64,000 bases of DNA. It comes from Pleurodeles waltl. Lineage: Eukaryota > Chordata > Amphibia > Caudata > Salamandridae. Below, piece by piece: positions 34,290-45,138 of this stretch (position 1 is its first letter; every line of letters begins with the position of its first letter). The stretch covers positions 356,074,339-356,138,338 of the forward strand of contig NC_090451.1 of the NCBI RefSeq assembly GCF_031143425.1. Direction: 5' to 3'. The position numbers and the translations under genes were made by a program. The notes beneath the pieces are model-generated. The model did no database searches and had not been told where the DNA came from. It saw nothing but the letters and a program-made list of their open reading frames with translations.

Positions 34290-34367
34290 TTATGTGATGG
34301 CTACTTTACCTCTGAGAAACTCGAAGGATGTTCTGCCTGTGGTGTTGTATAGAGTGGTGCGATATGA

Positions 34368-34811
34368 CTACAGTATAGTTCTAAGAGCTGCTTCAATAGG
34401 AATGTGAGACCTAAATGCCATTTGAATGGTTTCTTTGACTAAGCGATTGGCCCGCTCAACCAGCCCATTGCTTTGGGGGTGGTATAAGGATGACTGTATG
34501 TGCTCTATGTTATTTACTTTCAGGAACATGGTCATTTCTTGTGACAGGAATTGCACTCCGTTGTCTGAGACCAGCTGATGTGGAAAGCCCTCCTTACAAA
34601 ACACCTCCTCCAGGAGTGTCGTCACCTCAGACGTGGTGGGTTGTGATACAAACTTTGCTTCAATCCATTTACTAAAGTAGTGAATAATAACAATGGCATA
34701 ACGCATGTTTAGGGGAAGAACATTCATTGGCCCAATAAAATCGATTCCGATTTTTATCCACGGGCCTTCGGGTAACTCAACAGATAACATTGGACAACAG
34801 TGAGCACACAT
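34368..34811 (-). pseudogene. gypsy2 integrase core (DDE)
   Basis: Retroviral-type integrase catalytic core, which joins element DNA to the chromosome. Visible catalytic context: Asp in IGIDFIGPM, Asp in LVSDNGVQF, and Glu in YHPQSNGLVERANR, so D,D35E-type residues are all present. The frame is open over the core, but its junctions on both sides are shifted. It follows RNase H, the canonical Ty3/gypsy order. Confidence 0.85.
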
Positions 34812-35787
34812 GTTTTTTTCCCTTTAGCATTTATGGAACATCGGCTGACAATTATGTCAACGTCACGATTAATTGCTGTCCACCAATACCTTTCCCTAAG
34901 TTTTTGTTCAGTTCCTGTCATTCCTACATGACCTTCATGTGCTAGGGCCACCAACCTCCCTCTCAATGACATTGGTGCAATAAGGGTTTCACCTCTGAGG
35001 AGGACCTCATCAACAATGGTAATGTCATCTTTAATTTTCCAATACGGTTGCAATGTTTCATTCAATCGCTTTTCAAGCGGCCAGCCTTCCATTATGTACT
35101 TTTTCATTTCTGTAAATATATTGTCATTTCTAGTGGCCTCTTCCCATTCTTGTTTTGTAATAGCACTATGGGGCTCTTCATTATTAAACAAACATGCAAC
35201 CAGAACATCATACTCATACCCGTTTTCTTCACAATCAGTTTCACAAATACATGGTGCACGTGACAAGTAGTTAGCAGTAACATTCGTTTTGCCAGAAATG
35301 TGCTCTGTTCTGAATTGGTACTCTTGTAACTTACATACAAGCTTTGCTGTTCTTGGAGTAGGTTTACTTAAACCTTTTCCATCTAGGATGCTGACTAATG
35401 GCTTGTGATCTGTACATAAAATGAACTCTTTTCCCCAAAGAAAACGTTTAAACTTTGTAACAGCCCAGACACAGGCTAAAAGCTCACGTACAATTACTGA
35501 ATACTTTGACTTAGCTTCTCTCAGTTTTCGTGAAGCAAAAGCAATACTTTTCTCCTCTTTAGCCACTTTCTGGCTTAGCACCGCCCCCAACCCAACCTGA
35601 GTAGCGTCAGTGGTCACTATGCTCTGTAGTTTTTCACTGAAAGACTGCAAGGAAGGTGCTGGCTGAAGTTCTTTTTTTAATGTTTTTCATGGTTTCTTCA
35701 CATATCTCATCCTATATGAACTCTGCATTCTTCTTTGTTAGCTTCCGAAGTGGTTCCACTTTTGTTGCATAATTCTGTATGAATTTA
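34754..35787 (-). pseudogene. gypsy2 RNase H and integrase zinc-binding region
   Basis: A 298-codon minus-strand frame (34754-35650) with RNase H (TTDATQVGLGAVLSQ, REAKSKYSVIVRELLACVWA, CTDHKPLVS, KTNVTANYLSRAP) and then the HH-CC zinc module (HEGHVGMTGTEQKLRERYWW; the CxxC is degraded to CSINAKGKKTC). Between 35651 and 35787 the RT thumb (NYATKVEPLRKLTKKNAEF) is in a shifted frame and ends at the M2 MITE insertion. Confidence 0.85.
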
Positions 35788-36468
35788 GGGCCAGATGTAG
35801 GAAACAGTTTGCGACTCGCAAACGGCAAAAATTGCTGTTTGGGAGTCGCAAACCGGTGTTTCCTATGCAGAAATGCATTTTGCGAGTCGGGACCGACTCG
35901 CAAAATGCATTTCCGACTCGCAAATAGGAAGGGGTGTTCCCTTCCTATTTGCGACTCGCAGTGGTATGCAATTCCATTTGTGACCGCGTAAGCGTCGCAA
36001 ATGGAGTCGCAGTTACCATCCACTTGAAGTGGATGGTAACCCACTCGCAAATTGGAAGGGGTCCCCATGGGACCCCTTCCCCTTTGTGAATGGATCCCAA
36101 AATATTTTTTCAGGGTAGGTAGTGGTCCAAGGGACCACTACCTGCCCTGAAAAAATTCCGAAACAAAAGGTTTCGGATTATTTTTTACACTTAAAAAAAA
36201 AAAACTGCTTTATTGACAAGCAGTCACGAACATGGAGGTATGCTGACTACAGCAGGCCTCCATGTCAGTGAGTGCCCATAGTCGCTATGGGGCCGCAATT
36301 TGCGACCCACATTATTAATATTAATGAGATGGGTCTTTGCGACCCCATAGCGACTCGCAGACGGTGTCTGAGACACCGTTCTGCATAGCAAATTGCGACT
36401 TGCAATTTGCGAGTCGCTCCGACTCGCAAATTGCAAGTCGCAATTTGCTTGGTACCTACATCTGGCCC
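35788..36468. mobile_element. Harbinger-type MITE, family M2 copy 3, inside gypsy2
   Basis: 681 bp with a perfect TTA target duplication (35785-35787 and 36469-36471). The termini are GGGCCAGATGTAGGAAAC and ACCTACATCTGGCCC. The interior is a series of hairpins made of GCGACTCGCAAA-type words, with a 12-A run near 36193. It splits RT between FYSKF-like and QNYATKV words, so it is younger than gypsy2. Confidence 0.93.
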
Positions 36469-36471
36469 TTA

Positions 36472-37639
36472 GAGTGAAATTCACACATTCCTAAAAATGA
36501 TGCAAGTTCTTCCTTGTTGCTTTGGGTTGGTGAGTTTGAAATTGCAGATATTAGGGATGGCTTTGGTCGAACAACTTGTTCATCAATTAGGTGCCCAAGG
36601 TACTCTACTGTTCCTTTGAAAATTTTACATTTGTCTTTTTGTAGCGTTAGACCACTGTCTTGAATTCTCTGTAATACTTTTTTAAAAATAGACAGGTGTT
36701 CTTCCGCTGTTTTACTGTAGATTAGTAAGCTGAAAAAAGTTGATTCATTACTCGTTGGAAGACCGCCGATGCTGAACACAGACCAAAAGGTAATCTACAG
36801 AACTGTTAAGCTCCTTCAGGAGTGATGAACGCTGTGTAACTCTTTGAATCTTCCTCCAACTGAACTTGATGGTAAGCTGCACTGAAGTCCAGAGTAATGA
36901 AGGATTTTGCTTGGTCCAAAGTCATCACCATCTCATTTATCAGAGGCAATGGTTGACAATCAGCTTCCACGTGATTGTTGAGTTGGCAAAGATCAATGTA
37001 TAAATAGATTGAGCCATTCCTTTTCTCAGCCAAGACCACGGGCGACAGCCACTCAAACGCATTGATGGGTTCTATTATTCCCTCGTCACACCAATCCTTT
37101 AAAATAGCCTTGACCTCAGAGCGGGCAGACAAAGGTATGTTTCTTACACGTTGTTTCACTGGTTGCACGTCTTCCTTCAAAATTATTTTAGGTTTGAAAT
37201 TCTTTAAGCATCCCAGTTTTCCACTGAATACTTCCTTATATTCCTCAAGAATTTTGTCCAAACTGTCTTCGTGAATACTGAACACGTAGGGTGGTTGACA
37301 TGGGTTGATCAACATCCTCAGGCTCTGTTGCTCCAACCAACCAAGGATGTTGACATTGTAGTCTACCACAAACACCTTTGAGGATGTACTTTTGTCCTTG
37401 AACTTCAGATCAGCGTTAAATACTCCTTCTAGCTTTATTTTGTGACCTCCATAGGATCCTGGAATAATCTTGCTAGCCTGTAGCGATGCTTTACACCCTA
37501 AGGTCTCATAAGTGTTCTTTGACAAGATAGTAATTCTGGATCCAGTATCAACTAGCATTTCCACACTCCCCCCATTTATATGAATGTTGCATTTGGGTTG
37601 ATTATGTAAGTCTTCCTTACTGATGATGGCCACAAGCAA
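36472..37639 (-). pseudogene. gypsy2 protease and reverse transcriptase, active site deleted
   Basis: Starts with an aspartic protease (MLVDTGSRITI at 37500-37560), then RT motifs (VKQRVRNIPL, SPVVLAEKRNGSIYLYIDLCQLN, FITLDFSAAYHQVQ). A stop and frame change follow near 36805, after which LPFGLCSASAVFQRVMNQ is readable. The expected segment with the catalytic aspartate pair is missing: the text jumps from MNQLF to SLLIYSKTAEEH. RT then continues with GLTLQKDKCKIFKGTVEYLGH. The loss of the active-site box makes this copy inactive regardless of its other breaks. Confidence 0.87.
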
Positions 37640-38519
37640 TACTAAATCTCCATCATTTCACTGTCGTCTGAGTCTTCATCTGTTTTATATTTTTCCACCT
37701 TGAAGACTTTCGTCACATGAGAAGACTTGCAAACTTTAAGGTGTGTCCAACCTTTACAAATCCTTTGCAAGTTTTGCCGATGGCAGGACATCCTCTGCTG
37801 GATGCTAAATGGGTACTGGATCCGCAGCGGTAACATGTCATCGTGTTGCTGCTTGAATTTGAACAGTTTTTCCTATTGCTTTTCCTTACTTGACTTGTAG
37901 ATGATTTACCTTCTTTGCGGATCAGGTTGGCATCCGATGAATGGTTATCAGGTTTGCGCAACAATTTTATTCCCTTTGCAGATCTTTCCATACTTTTAAT
38001 GGTTGATACCACCTTCTCCAGGCTGGGGTTGCGATGGCACAACAGTTTTTCTTGTGCTCTAATACAAGTGGTGCGCATAACTACCTGATCGCAGATCATT
38101 TTATCCATGTCTCTGAATGAGCATGTTGTAGCTAACATCCTCAAGGTTGCGACATGTGACTCAATTGACTCTCCTGGAGCTTGGTAACAGTAACAGAAAT
38201 TATATCTTTCTATGATAATGCTCATAGTTGTATCAAAGTAGTTTTTCATGCTTGCCTTGGCTTCAGTGAACACATCCCATTCTTGATCTTCCCCCTCCTC
38301 TTTCTCAACAGGAGGTATGTGATCAAACAACCTTCTTCTTTCTACCCCCAGACAGTTATACATCATGGCTTGTTTCCTGGCAGGATCATACTTGGTTCCA
38401 TCGATAGGCTCCAAGTGTTTTTCAAAACATTTGATCCATTGTGTCCAGCTTTCTGCAGGTGGTCCTGGGACATCTAAAAAGGTACTTGGCATTGCCACTG
38501 CATTCATTATGCCAGCCAT
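37640..38519 (-). pseudogene. gypsy2 gag with zinc knuckles
   Basis: A 268-codon minus-strand frame from ATG 38519, with a capsid-like helical region (WTQWIKCFEKHL, KQAMMYNCLG, FDTTMSIIIERYNF, GESIESHVATLR) and a first knuckle CYRCGSSTHLASSRGC. A shift near 37740 moves the second knuckle (CKGF/WTHLKVC) into another frame that runs to 37642, just before the protease frame. The retrotransposon capsid packs the genomic RNA. It is nearly complete, with one or two lesions. Confidence 0.82.
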
Positions 38520-38589
38520 TATAATGTTAATTTTCTGGGGTTTAATTTATAACTTATAGGTAATGAGGTATCAAATTGTTTAACTCCTC

Positions 38590-38770
38590 AAATTTAGATT
38601 GTACAATGCCTTTGTTTAACTATAAATATCACTTTTTAGGATCTGGCTCCCTCCTGTGGCAGTTTCAGGTAAGGCACAGTTAATTCAGGGCATGTAACCT
38701 GCCACAGGAGGGAGCCAGATCCTAAAAAGTGATATTTATAGTTAAACAAAGGCATTGTACAATCTAAATT
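38590..38770. repeat. Inverted repeat with 72 bp arms at the gypsy2/H2 junction
   Basis: The left arm (about 38590-38662) and right arm (about 38699-38770) are reverse complements with no mismatch that I can find, separated by about 36 bases. The copied sequence is the untranslated leader upstream of gypsy2 gag. The outer part of the right arm (to 38784) also matches leader sequence next to the gag start, with about 41 bases missing. The right side then passes directly into truncated Harbinger H2. No LTR is present at this end of gypsy2. Confidence 0.9.
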
Positions 38771-38785
38771 ATAAATTAAACCCCA

Positions 38786-39033
38786 TCATCGCCTGCTCTA
38801 TGCTTCACAATCTTGCTTTGCGACGCCAGGTGCCTTTTCTGCAGGAGGATGGTCCAGATGACGGTGTTGTGGCAGTTGTGGAGCCTGTGGACAGTGATGA
38901 GGAGGAAGCAGAGGAAGAAGACATTGACAACAGGGACTCAGTCATACAGCAATATTTACAGCGACACACAGGTGAGAACACTTTCTTTACTAATACACTT
39001 ACTTTCACACTTCTAACTCTATCCTGTCTCTAA
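38786..39033 (+). pseudogene. Harbinger transposase C-terminus (H2 fragment)
   Basis: Begins abruptly inside SMLHNLALRRQVPFLQEDG, then the acidic tail (VEPVDSDEEEAEEEDIDN) and QQYLQRHTG. It matches the end of the H1 transposase closely. A GTGAGA follows QRHTG, suggesting that the intact gene has another intron here, whereas H1 has a stop at the same place. All catalytic residues are upstream and absent. Confidence 0.85.
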
Positions 39034-39039
39034 ATTTCA

Positions 39040-39435
39040 AGCAGTATTTGGTAACTGAGTTGTACATTTCCATTACGGTTTCACAGGTGTGGTTACCAAC
39101 GTGTGTCATCTGCTTGCATCCTTCATGGACTTGTGATGTGTGACATAGGTATGTTGACATTACATTTTTGAACTGATTTTGTCACTGTCATAGCTAATAC
39201 ACATTTTCAAAATCACAGACTGACTCCAGATTGTTTTGTGCTTCAAGGGTGTTTATTGAAGTGCTAATTATTGGAGGGGGTGGTAAAATGGTGATGGGTG
39301 ATGGTGGAGGAATGTCCATGGCAGAGTGCAGTCTATTAGTCTCACAGGTGCATTGCCTATATGGGCATAGGAAGTGGAGCTGGGGCAGTTCCAATATGGA
39401 CAGGGTTACAAAGTGGGACGACAATCAGGGTGGTC
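39040..39435. other. Spacer between convergent genes of H2
   Basis: No coding sequence is seen. It corresponds in position to 27654-28096 in H1 (downstream of the transposase and of Myb-like gene A). Confidence 0.4.
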
Positions 39436-40961
39436 TCATTTCTTGGCGGGGGTCTTGCCATCGTGGTCTGTCCTGTTCCTGGATCTCAGGGACCACTTGC
39501 GGGGTGGTTCTCTGTCTGCAGGGGGTAAGGTGCTGGTGTGGTGGTCCTGTGGCGGGGCATCCTGTCCACTAGTGCTGGCGGAGGTGGTGGGCAGTTCATC
39601 GTCCAGGCTAGTGTCAGGGGCCCCTTGGAGTGCCACGGTGTCCCTCATGGTGTTCTGTATGTCCTTCAGCACCCCTACGATGGTTCCCAGGGCGGACCTG
39701 ATGGTTCTGAGTTCCTCCCTGAACCCCAAATACTGTTCCTCCTGTAGGCGCTGGGTCTCCTGAAACTTGGCCAGGACCGTAGCCATCGTCTCCTGGGAGT
39801 GGTGGTATGCTCCCATGATGGAGGAGAGGGCCTCGTGGAGAGTGGGTTCCCTTGGCCTGTCCCCCCCCTGTCGCACAGCAGCCCGCCCAGTTCCCCTGTG
39901 TTCCTGTGCCTCCGTCCCCTGGAACATGTGCCCACTACCACTGCCCCCAGGTCCCTGTTGTTGTTGGGGTGGTGGGTTATCCTGGGTTCCCTGTAGTGGT
40001 GGACACACAGCTGATTGACGTGTCCTGGGGACAGAGGTATGGGCCGCTGGGTGGGTGCTGTACTGGTGTTTCCAGAGGGTGGAAGGTCAGTGTTGGGCTG
40101 TGCCTGTGCGAGGGGAACCGACTTTCCTGAGGCCCACGATGGTCCGGGCTGGTCATCTGGATCCAGTTGGCCAGAGCTGCTGTCATCACTGTGGGCCTCT
40201 TCTGTGGGTGGGGTAGAGATGTCTGGACCCTCCTGTCTGGTGACGTTAGGTAGTGGTCCTGCAGGGGTGTAAAAGCATGATTATTGCATCTGTGTGTGTC
40301 ATGGTGTGCAATGGGTGGGTGACCGTGTACCCCAGTGCTAGCATTCCTGTGTGGGGGATTGTGTGATGATGGTTAGGGGGTGTTATGGGTATGTGCAGTG
40401 GGCATGCTTTAGTGATGGGTGTCCATGCTTTGTTGTGTCATGCAGGGCTTGGTGTTGGGATGGGTGGTTTGTGTTATTAGTACATTAGTGAGGAGTTGGA
40501 GTGGTAGGGGAGGGGGTGAGGGTGGGGGTGTGTGATAGCATGCAGGTAGGGTGGGGGATATGATAGTTAAGATTTGACTTACCAGTGTCCATTCCTCCAC
40601 CGACTCCTCCGAGGCCCTCAGGATGCATGATGGTCAAGACCTGCTCCTCCCATGTTGTTCGTTGTGGGGGAGGAGGTGGGGGTCCGCCGCCAGTCCGCTG
40701 AACCGCGATGTTGTGCCTGGAGACCACGGAACGCACCTTCCCCCGTAGGTCGTTACACCTCTTCCTGATGTCGTCCCGATTTCTTCGGTGCTGTCCCACT
40801 GCGTTGACCCTGTCCACGATTCTTCGCCATAGCTCCATCTTCCTAGCTATAGAGGTGTGCTGCACCTGTGATCCAAATAGCTGTGGCTCTACCCGTATGA
40901 TTTCCTCCACCATGACCCTGAGCTCCTCCTCCGAAAACCTGGGGTGTCTTTGGCGTGCCAT
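39436..40961 (-). pseudogene. Harbinger Myb/SANT-like accessory gene A (H2), best copy
   Basis: Two exons on the minus strand. Exon 1 (40583-40961) starts at the first ATG with FSEEELRVMVEEIIRVEPQL, then KMELWRRIVDRVNAVGQ and RDDIRKRCNDLRGKV: a complete Myb/SANT-like domain of the kind found in Harbinger accessory proteins. Its donor is G|GTAAGT. Exon 2 (39436-40258) follows the acceptor TGCAG and its phase matches exon 1. It has an acidic Ser-rich stretch, a Pro/Gln-rich stretch, a coiled coil (LAKFQETQRLQEEQYLGFREEL) and a basic tail (KWSLRSRNR). Comparison with H1 shows a 1-base deletion near 40045 that breaks the frame. Otherwise it is intact. Confidence 0.85.
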
Positions 40962-41558
40962 GGGGTGGTGTAGGTGATGTGTGGGGTGGTGTATGTGGTG
41001 ATGAGTGTGGTGATGTATAGTGGTGTGGGGTGTTTTGTGCGTGGATGTTGTGTGAGTGATGGTGTTGTGTGCCTCTGTGTGGTGGGGTTGTCTATTGCTG
41101 TGCTCTCTCTCTCTCGCCTTCGTCTATAATTTTTTGTCGCAGGGGTTTGTGGGTGATGTGGGTGTGTGTTTTATATTGTGTTGGGTGTGTGGGAGTGGTG
41201 TTTGTATGTGTATCAGGTGTGTGTATTTCGAATTGTCCAATGTGGCGGTGTTTTGGAGATGTGTGTGTATTTTGAGCGTGGCGGTGTGTACCGCCAATGG
41301 AATACCGCGGTTGAAAGACCGCCGCGTGGATTCGTGGGTCCTAATAGCATGGGCGTGTTTCTGTTGGTGTGACGGTGGAGTATTTGTTTTCGCCAGTTTA
41401 TCACTGACCTTTGGTGTGGCGGACTTGTGTGGGTGTCTGAATTTCGGCGGATTCCGAGATGTGGGTCATAATAGCTGTGGTGGAATTCCGCGGCGGTTTA
41501 TTGGCGTTTTTCTGCACGGCGGTAAGCGGCTTTTACCGCCAATGTTGTAATGACCCCC
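40962..41558. other. Terminal non-coding region of H2
   Basis: GT-rich promoter-side region of Myb-like gene A followed by CCGCC/GGCGG hairpins and the terminal inverted repeat. Open frames on the plus strand are low-complexity by-products. Confidence 0.6.
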
Positions 41559-41779
41559 TATGTGTCTCTGCATTTTGATGGAACACTACAGTATGCTTTA
41601 GGGGGAGTCCTGGGCCTGCGCTGTGCCAAGTAGTCTTTGAGTGCGCCCCATATTTTGCCTGGTCTGGTGGTGGGTGGTAGGGTTTTTGCAAGGATTTCAC
41701 TGCTGATGTCACAGTTGGCCATACTGGCTAGCCACCAAATCAGTACTTTATAACTATGTTTAACATCCGACATTTGCAC
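41559..41779 (-). pseudogene. L1-like ORF2 fragment, endonuclease-RT linker
   Basis: The minus-strand frame contains KIWGALKDYLAQRR, which resembles the W..LK..LRG segment that follows the L1 endonuclease. It is short and isolated, and the rest of ORF2 is missing on both sides. It probably belongs to the same insertion as the ORF1 at 42451-43620. Confidence 0.5.
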
Positions 41780-42450
41780 AAGGAAAATGTGTTATACCAA
41801 TATGATCCACTTATCATATATGTTGTGCAACATGAGGCAGAGTCAGAGGATGACAAAGAATAAACATTTCCCCAATACTAGGTCCAACGGAGAACAATTG
41901 TTCCACCAAAACCGTAAAACCAATTTAACAGGTTATTGTTGTGCACAACTACTATAGGGGTAGGCCAACAAGGACCTCTAAAAGAAACAAAGATATAATA
42001 AACAGTGACAATAAAACACTCCGATTCACATGCCCCAGGAAATCATGTTGTAAGGCATATTATGGATTGGTAGGCCTACAAAGAATATAGAAGATAAATG
42101 GAGACAAGTATATAATATCCCTCCCAGGGCAGTTACCCTCCTACGCAGAAGGGAGGGGCCCCAGTGCATTCAGTGGCAAGGTTTGGCAACATGTTCCTAG
42201 GGGATAACATGGCTGAGCCAAGCATAGTAACATATATTGTATCAGAGGAGGAGGTGTTCAGGTGAGCACAAGCCCAATAATCAGACCACCCTCCCCTTCC
42301 TCCCACCCCAAAAAAACATAGGTCATACGAACCAACCTGGGCTCTTCAGAGAAGGTGTCTCTTGTGAGATTAGGTCAGCCAGGGGGGTCTCACAAGTCTG
42401 TGTCAAGTAGGTGCTTTAATAGAGCAATGTTAAGACTAGAGCATTTCCAT
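41780..42450. other. Unassigned stretch
   Basis: No gene or clear repeat motif. From its place between ORF1 and an ORF2 piece on the minus strand it may be decayed L1 ORF2 5' sequence, but no motif supports this. Confidence 0.3.
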
Positions 42451-43616
42451 CCTCAGAAAATATCATCCGCTGTTTGTGGTGTCACTGAAGGGAACAGAGC
42501 CACCCTGGTGTTAGAGTCTGAGTCAGAGGTATTGTCTGCCGAGGAGATTGGGTGGAGCAGCAGCTGTTGTGTTCTGATTGAAAACACCGCTGCAATTGTG
42601 ACGTGTCTGCCCTCCAGAGCCTTCTCTGGGGATGCCATTGCTGCAGATGACACTGAGTGGGCAACCCCACGCAAGTGATGTTGGGGAGGCTGATGAGTCC
42701 CTGGAGATGGCAGCCTAGATGAAGGTGGTTGTCGAGTGTGTGGCTAGTGTTGCTACACCTAGTCTCACACGGCTTCGAGAATGTCAAAGTAGAGAGCGCA
42801 TTGATTATGGATAAGTTTCAACCTGACTGGAAACATAAGTGCATAGGTGAGGTTCTCTGATTGCCACTGTGTTTTTGGTGGCCCGAAAGATGAGCGCCAG
42901 TGCTGGACCACCAGCATGCAGTGAGGAAAGAGAGACACAGTTGCGCTATCCACAGTTATAGGTGCGTTTTCCCTGGCTTTTTGTAAGCACCACATCACGG
43001 TCCCTGAAATTACGAATTCGGGCTACTACTGATCTTGGAGGTGCGCAAGGGGGTGGACGACGTGTCGGTACCCGATAGGCACACTCTACTGTGAACAGTG
43101 CGGACAGTCCTTTTGGGGCCACTTTGGTTTTCAGACAGTTCTCCACAAACAACGTAGCGTTAGAGCCCTCCGTTTTCTCAAGCAGTCCAATAATGTCCAC
43201 ATTTTTGTGGCGTGCTCGTACTTCAGCATCCTCCTCCCTGTCATGTACGATGGTGAGTTGCTTATGGAGATTATCAATAGTGGCGGAGTGCCCCGTTTGT
43301 TGGGGAGTCAGCAAGGATAAGGTAGTTTCAGCAGTCACAAACCTATATGATAGCCTAAGATGATAGTCTCTCACCAAGCCCAAATTCGCTGCAAGTGTAT
43401 CGATTCGGTACTCAATGGCTGCCCTAGAATCCTGTATTTCCTGAAGGATGACATCCACTTTATCGAGGGGAGGTTGGTTTTAGTGAGCAGGATACAGTCC
43501 TCCGCTGCCTTAGTTGAGTTTACGTCGGGGTTAGTGTGCTGGGATGGGCTGAGGCCTGGTAGTGTTACCGGTCTGGAAGTTTTAGTGCCGCCCATTCTAT
43601 AAAGCAACCTCATGGG
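42451..43616 (-). pseudogene. L1-like ORF1 (RNA-binding protein)
   Basis: ORF1 of L1 elements forms a trimeric nucleic-acid chaperone. From about 43616 the minus strand reads a short N-terminus, a helical region (DVILQEIQDSRAAIEYRID), then the RRM-like core with KNVDIIGLLEKTEG, FTVECAYRVPTRRPPP and VVARIRNFRDRDVVL, and in a shifted frame (42765-42998) the C-terminal domain with TVSLFPH and LTYALMFPVRLKL. At least two frameshifts occur (near 43460 and 42950). The sequence after about 42770 is a poorly conserved tail. Confidence 0.85.
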
Positions 43617-43755
43617 GGAAGCACATAATTCCTTGCAATCAAACTGGCACCACCACCAATAGGGTCAGGCAGCACCTCTGCGTCATATATGGTTAAGCAG
43701 CATTGCCTGAAGGAGTCACCAAGGACTGCTTGTGGCACGGGCCAGGTACTCCCAT

Positions 43756-43990
43756 CTAGGCCTCACATAGTACTGACAGGATATAATTCAAGAGTAATGT
43801 ATAAAAGGTGTGCCCCAACAAGTAGTTTAGGCCCAGGCCTCCATGGTTATAGGTAAGATCAGGCAGGGTGACTCTAGCAGTCCAGTACTGGTCCCAGAGG
43901 CCAAAAAAGATAATAGGGAACCTTAACCACAAAGTATCGCTGTAGGGGAGGTCTTCCCATCGTAAGCAGCAACATGGCTGCATGGTTACT
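43756..43990 (-). pseudogene. L1-like ORF2 C-terminal fragment, out of place
   Basis: The minus-strand frame with ARVTLPDLTYNHGGLGLNYLL resembles the L1 ORF2 segment after RT (LP.L...GGLGLP). It lies upstream of ORF1, where the 5' UTR of an L1 should be, so it belongs to another insertion or to a rearrangement. Confidence 0.6.
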
Positions 43991-44405
43991 CACTTATTGT
44001 TTTGGACCCAGGGCCCCTCCCATGGGATGTTGCAGATTGTCAGCAGGCAGCCATTTTGTCAATGTGGGGGACCAATTAGTACACTTTTTTCAGAGGTCTG
44101 CTTGCCTGGGCCCACCTGTTTTACAGGTGTTACCCCAGGCAGACAGTCCGGTCTGAACAGCCACGTGAGGGGTGATGGAAGTGCTCGATGGGCTTGACTC
44201 GCAGCTCCCAGCCTCAAGAGAGTTCCCGGTTTAGCTGTCCAAGTCCGCAATCCAAATGTGGCAAGTCCTGGTAGGTCAGCACTGGTAGGCCTCCTCTCTC
44301 AGCATGTCCCTCCTTCAATCTGGCCTCAGGTCCGAGCATACGGATGCCCCTGGCTCTGCCAGCCTCAGACCTTGTCTTCCTCGGGTCACGCCCACACAGG
44401 GGAGC
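43991..44405 (-). other. GC-rich stretch, possibly L1 5' untranslated region
   Basis: A moderately GC-rich block upstream of the L1 pieces on the minus strand, with no coding motif. The position suggests an L1 5' UTR, but there is no specific signature. Confidence 0.3.
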
Positions 44406-45130
44406 CAGCATTTTATTTATTTATTTATAACATTTTATATAGAGTGAACATGACCCTTTTGGGTATTAGAGCTTTTTACATGTGATCAGGAGGGAAGAAA
44501 CAGGTAAAGCAAACAACCAGCATAAAAAAGAACGGTGCAGGATGTAGTAGTTCCTCAGTGAGGTAAGAAACCTCCACAAGGATCATGCCAACAAATCATC
44601 AGACAGGATCAAAACTGGCGAGTAATAGACATGGTTGTAGACAATGTTGCAATCAGGGCCAGAAGAGTAGAGTTTGTGGGATCCATATAATAGATTTGTT
44701 CATAAATAGCACTTCATCTTCTTTTTTGAATGATGCAGTTAAGGGTTTCAATCTGATTTCAAGGGGCAGGGAGTTCCAAATTCTCAGTGCAAAAGCAGAG
44801 AAAGCTCTGTTTTACTTTTTCTTTTTATGAAATTTCTGTGGTTTCAACAATAAGGTGCTGGTGCTTCTAGAGGATCAACCATTAACAGATATATCCAGTT
44901 TTTGTACCAGGAACCTTGGTGTGTTGAAGTGTAGAGCTTTGTGGGCCATGCAAGCAATTTTAAGCTGTATCCTTGCCTCATATGGGAGCCAGTTTAGGGA
45001 TTTCATACCAGGAGTGGTAAAGTTGTTTCTTTTTGTTCCTGTGATGAGCCTTGCTGCACAGTTAAGAGAGGCCCTTATAGGAGCCAACTTAGATCTGGGT
45101 AGGCCGCACTACGAAGCCTAAAAACGGAGA
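44406..45130 (-). pseudogene. CR1/L2-like LINE, 3' end of RT with (ATAA)n tail
   Basis: Minus strand, 5' truncated. At 44875-45087 RT thumb motifs are visible: AARLITGTKR, MKSLNWLPYEARIQLKI, HKALHF. Near 44760-44800 a shifted frame reads FALRIWNSLPLEI, the widespread LW/WNSLP motif at the end of CR1/L2/Rex-type RT. The element ends at 44406-44425 in ATAAATAAATA on the minus strand, a short-repeat tail typical of this group. The exact clade is not resolved. Confidence 0.8.
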
Positions 45131-45138
45131 TGTGACTA

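Larger units (their letters stand above)
38786..41558 (-). mobile_element. Harbinger element H2, truncated
   Basis: Same subfamily as H1 in the opposite orientation: transposase C-terminus (plus strand) converging on Myb-like gene A (minus strand). The surviving terminus at 41558, read inward, begins GGGGGTCATTACAACATTGG. The other end is lost at the junction with the gypsy2 inverted repeat. The sequence after the terminus (from 41559) resembles that after H1 over about 32 bases. Confidence 0.8.
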
